Both the position numbers and the translations under genes were made by a program. The notes beneath the pieces were generated by a model that was not told the DNA's origin, searched no databases, and worked only from the letters and a program-made list of their open reading frames with translations. A stretch of 5,811 nt of DNA from positions 1 through 5,811 of the forward strand of contig JAWXTP010000163.1 of the NCBI GenBank assembly GCA_044433415.1, given 5' to 3'. The first letter of the stretch is position 1. Each line of letters begins with the position of its first letter. Positions 5,750 through 5,811 of the stretch are shown here, one piece after another. The stretch comes from JAWXTP01 sp044433415 (GTDB lineage Bacteria; Bacteroidota; Bacteroidia; Bacteroidales; Rikenellaceae).

Positions 5750-5811
5750 TTTTGCAATGATAACAACAATTTATTACGTTATTCCATCTTAAATATATGT
5801 TTCACTGCAGT

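Larger units (their letters stand above)
5571..5811. other. Upstream flank with no convincing gene
   Basis: GC content rises abruptly from about 18% in the leader to about 43% in 5581-5700. Reading frames on both strands are open here but unconvincing. The plus-strand frame from 5588 to the window end has no ATG and gives a tryptophan-rich repeat-like translation (WKDFWKDCWRVI). The minus-strand frame at 5551-5769 (72 codons) runs into the putative promoter and has no recognisable motif. The segment instead looks like intergenic repeat DNA, with tandem repeats at 5636-5691 and an inverted repeat at 5711-5749. A second TAATTTTG box (5606-5599) lacks a well-spaced partner. Confidence 0.45.

Noticed and set aside
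5551..5769. Minus-strand 72-codon frame upstream of susC
   Set aside because: It crosses the inverted repeat, the tandem repeats and the A-tract region behind the promoter, with a translation lacking any family signature; it is best explained as chance in repeat DNA.
5588..5811. Plus-strand open frame to the window end (Trp-rich translation)
   Set aside because: It has no ATG start, its WKDF/WKDC/WRVI pattern is just the translated 12-bp repeats, and it runs through the hairpin. Not reported as a gene.

Overview
The window comes from a member of the Bacteroidota, probably Bacteroidales or a close relative. It is dominated by one complete SusC/SusD outer-membrane nutrient-uptake pair, a gene arrangement essentially confined to that phylum. 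AT-rich genes, a Bacteroidota-type -33/-7 promoter candidate and start codons without a clear Shine-Dalgarno sequence agree with this. The genus cannot be read from the sequence.

Layout, following transcription on the minus strand (high to low coordinates). 5571-5811 is upstream flank with no convincing gene. It holds short degenerate tandem repeats (5636-5691) and a perfect 14-bp inverted repeat (5711-5749). 5500-5570 holds the best promoter candidate: TACATTTG and TTTG boxes 20 bp apart, with two A-tracts behind them. 5237-5500 would be a very AT-rich 5' leader of about 265 nt. It carries a polypurine tract, a small AU hairpin and a possible 15-codon upstream ORF whose stop overlaps the susC start. 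1949-5236 is a full-length SusC-like TonB-dependent transporter of 1095 aa. After a 14-nt gap, 147-1934 is a full-length SusD-like lipoprotein of 595 aa. 1-146 is a 3' flank of distinctly higher GC (about 48%) with several small hairpins and a frame open across it on the plus strand. That frame could be the end of a convergent gene or chance.

The two proteins should work as one machine. SusD is a surface lipoprotein that caps the SusC barrel and captures ligand. SusC imports the ligand into the periplasm using TonB energy. No glycoside hydrolase, peptidase, SusE/F-like protein, sensor or sigma/anti-sigma gene lies in the window, so the substrate (glycan, glycopeptide or peptide) cannot be assigned. 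SusC lacks an N-terminal STN domain, which argues against direct control by an anti-sigma factor through this protein.

I find no evidence of a new biological system here. The observations most worth checking are the leader architecture of susC and the repeat-containing, compositionally different flanks on both sides of the pair.
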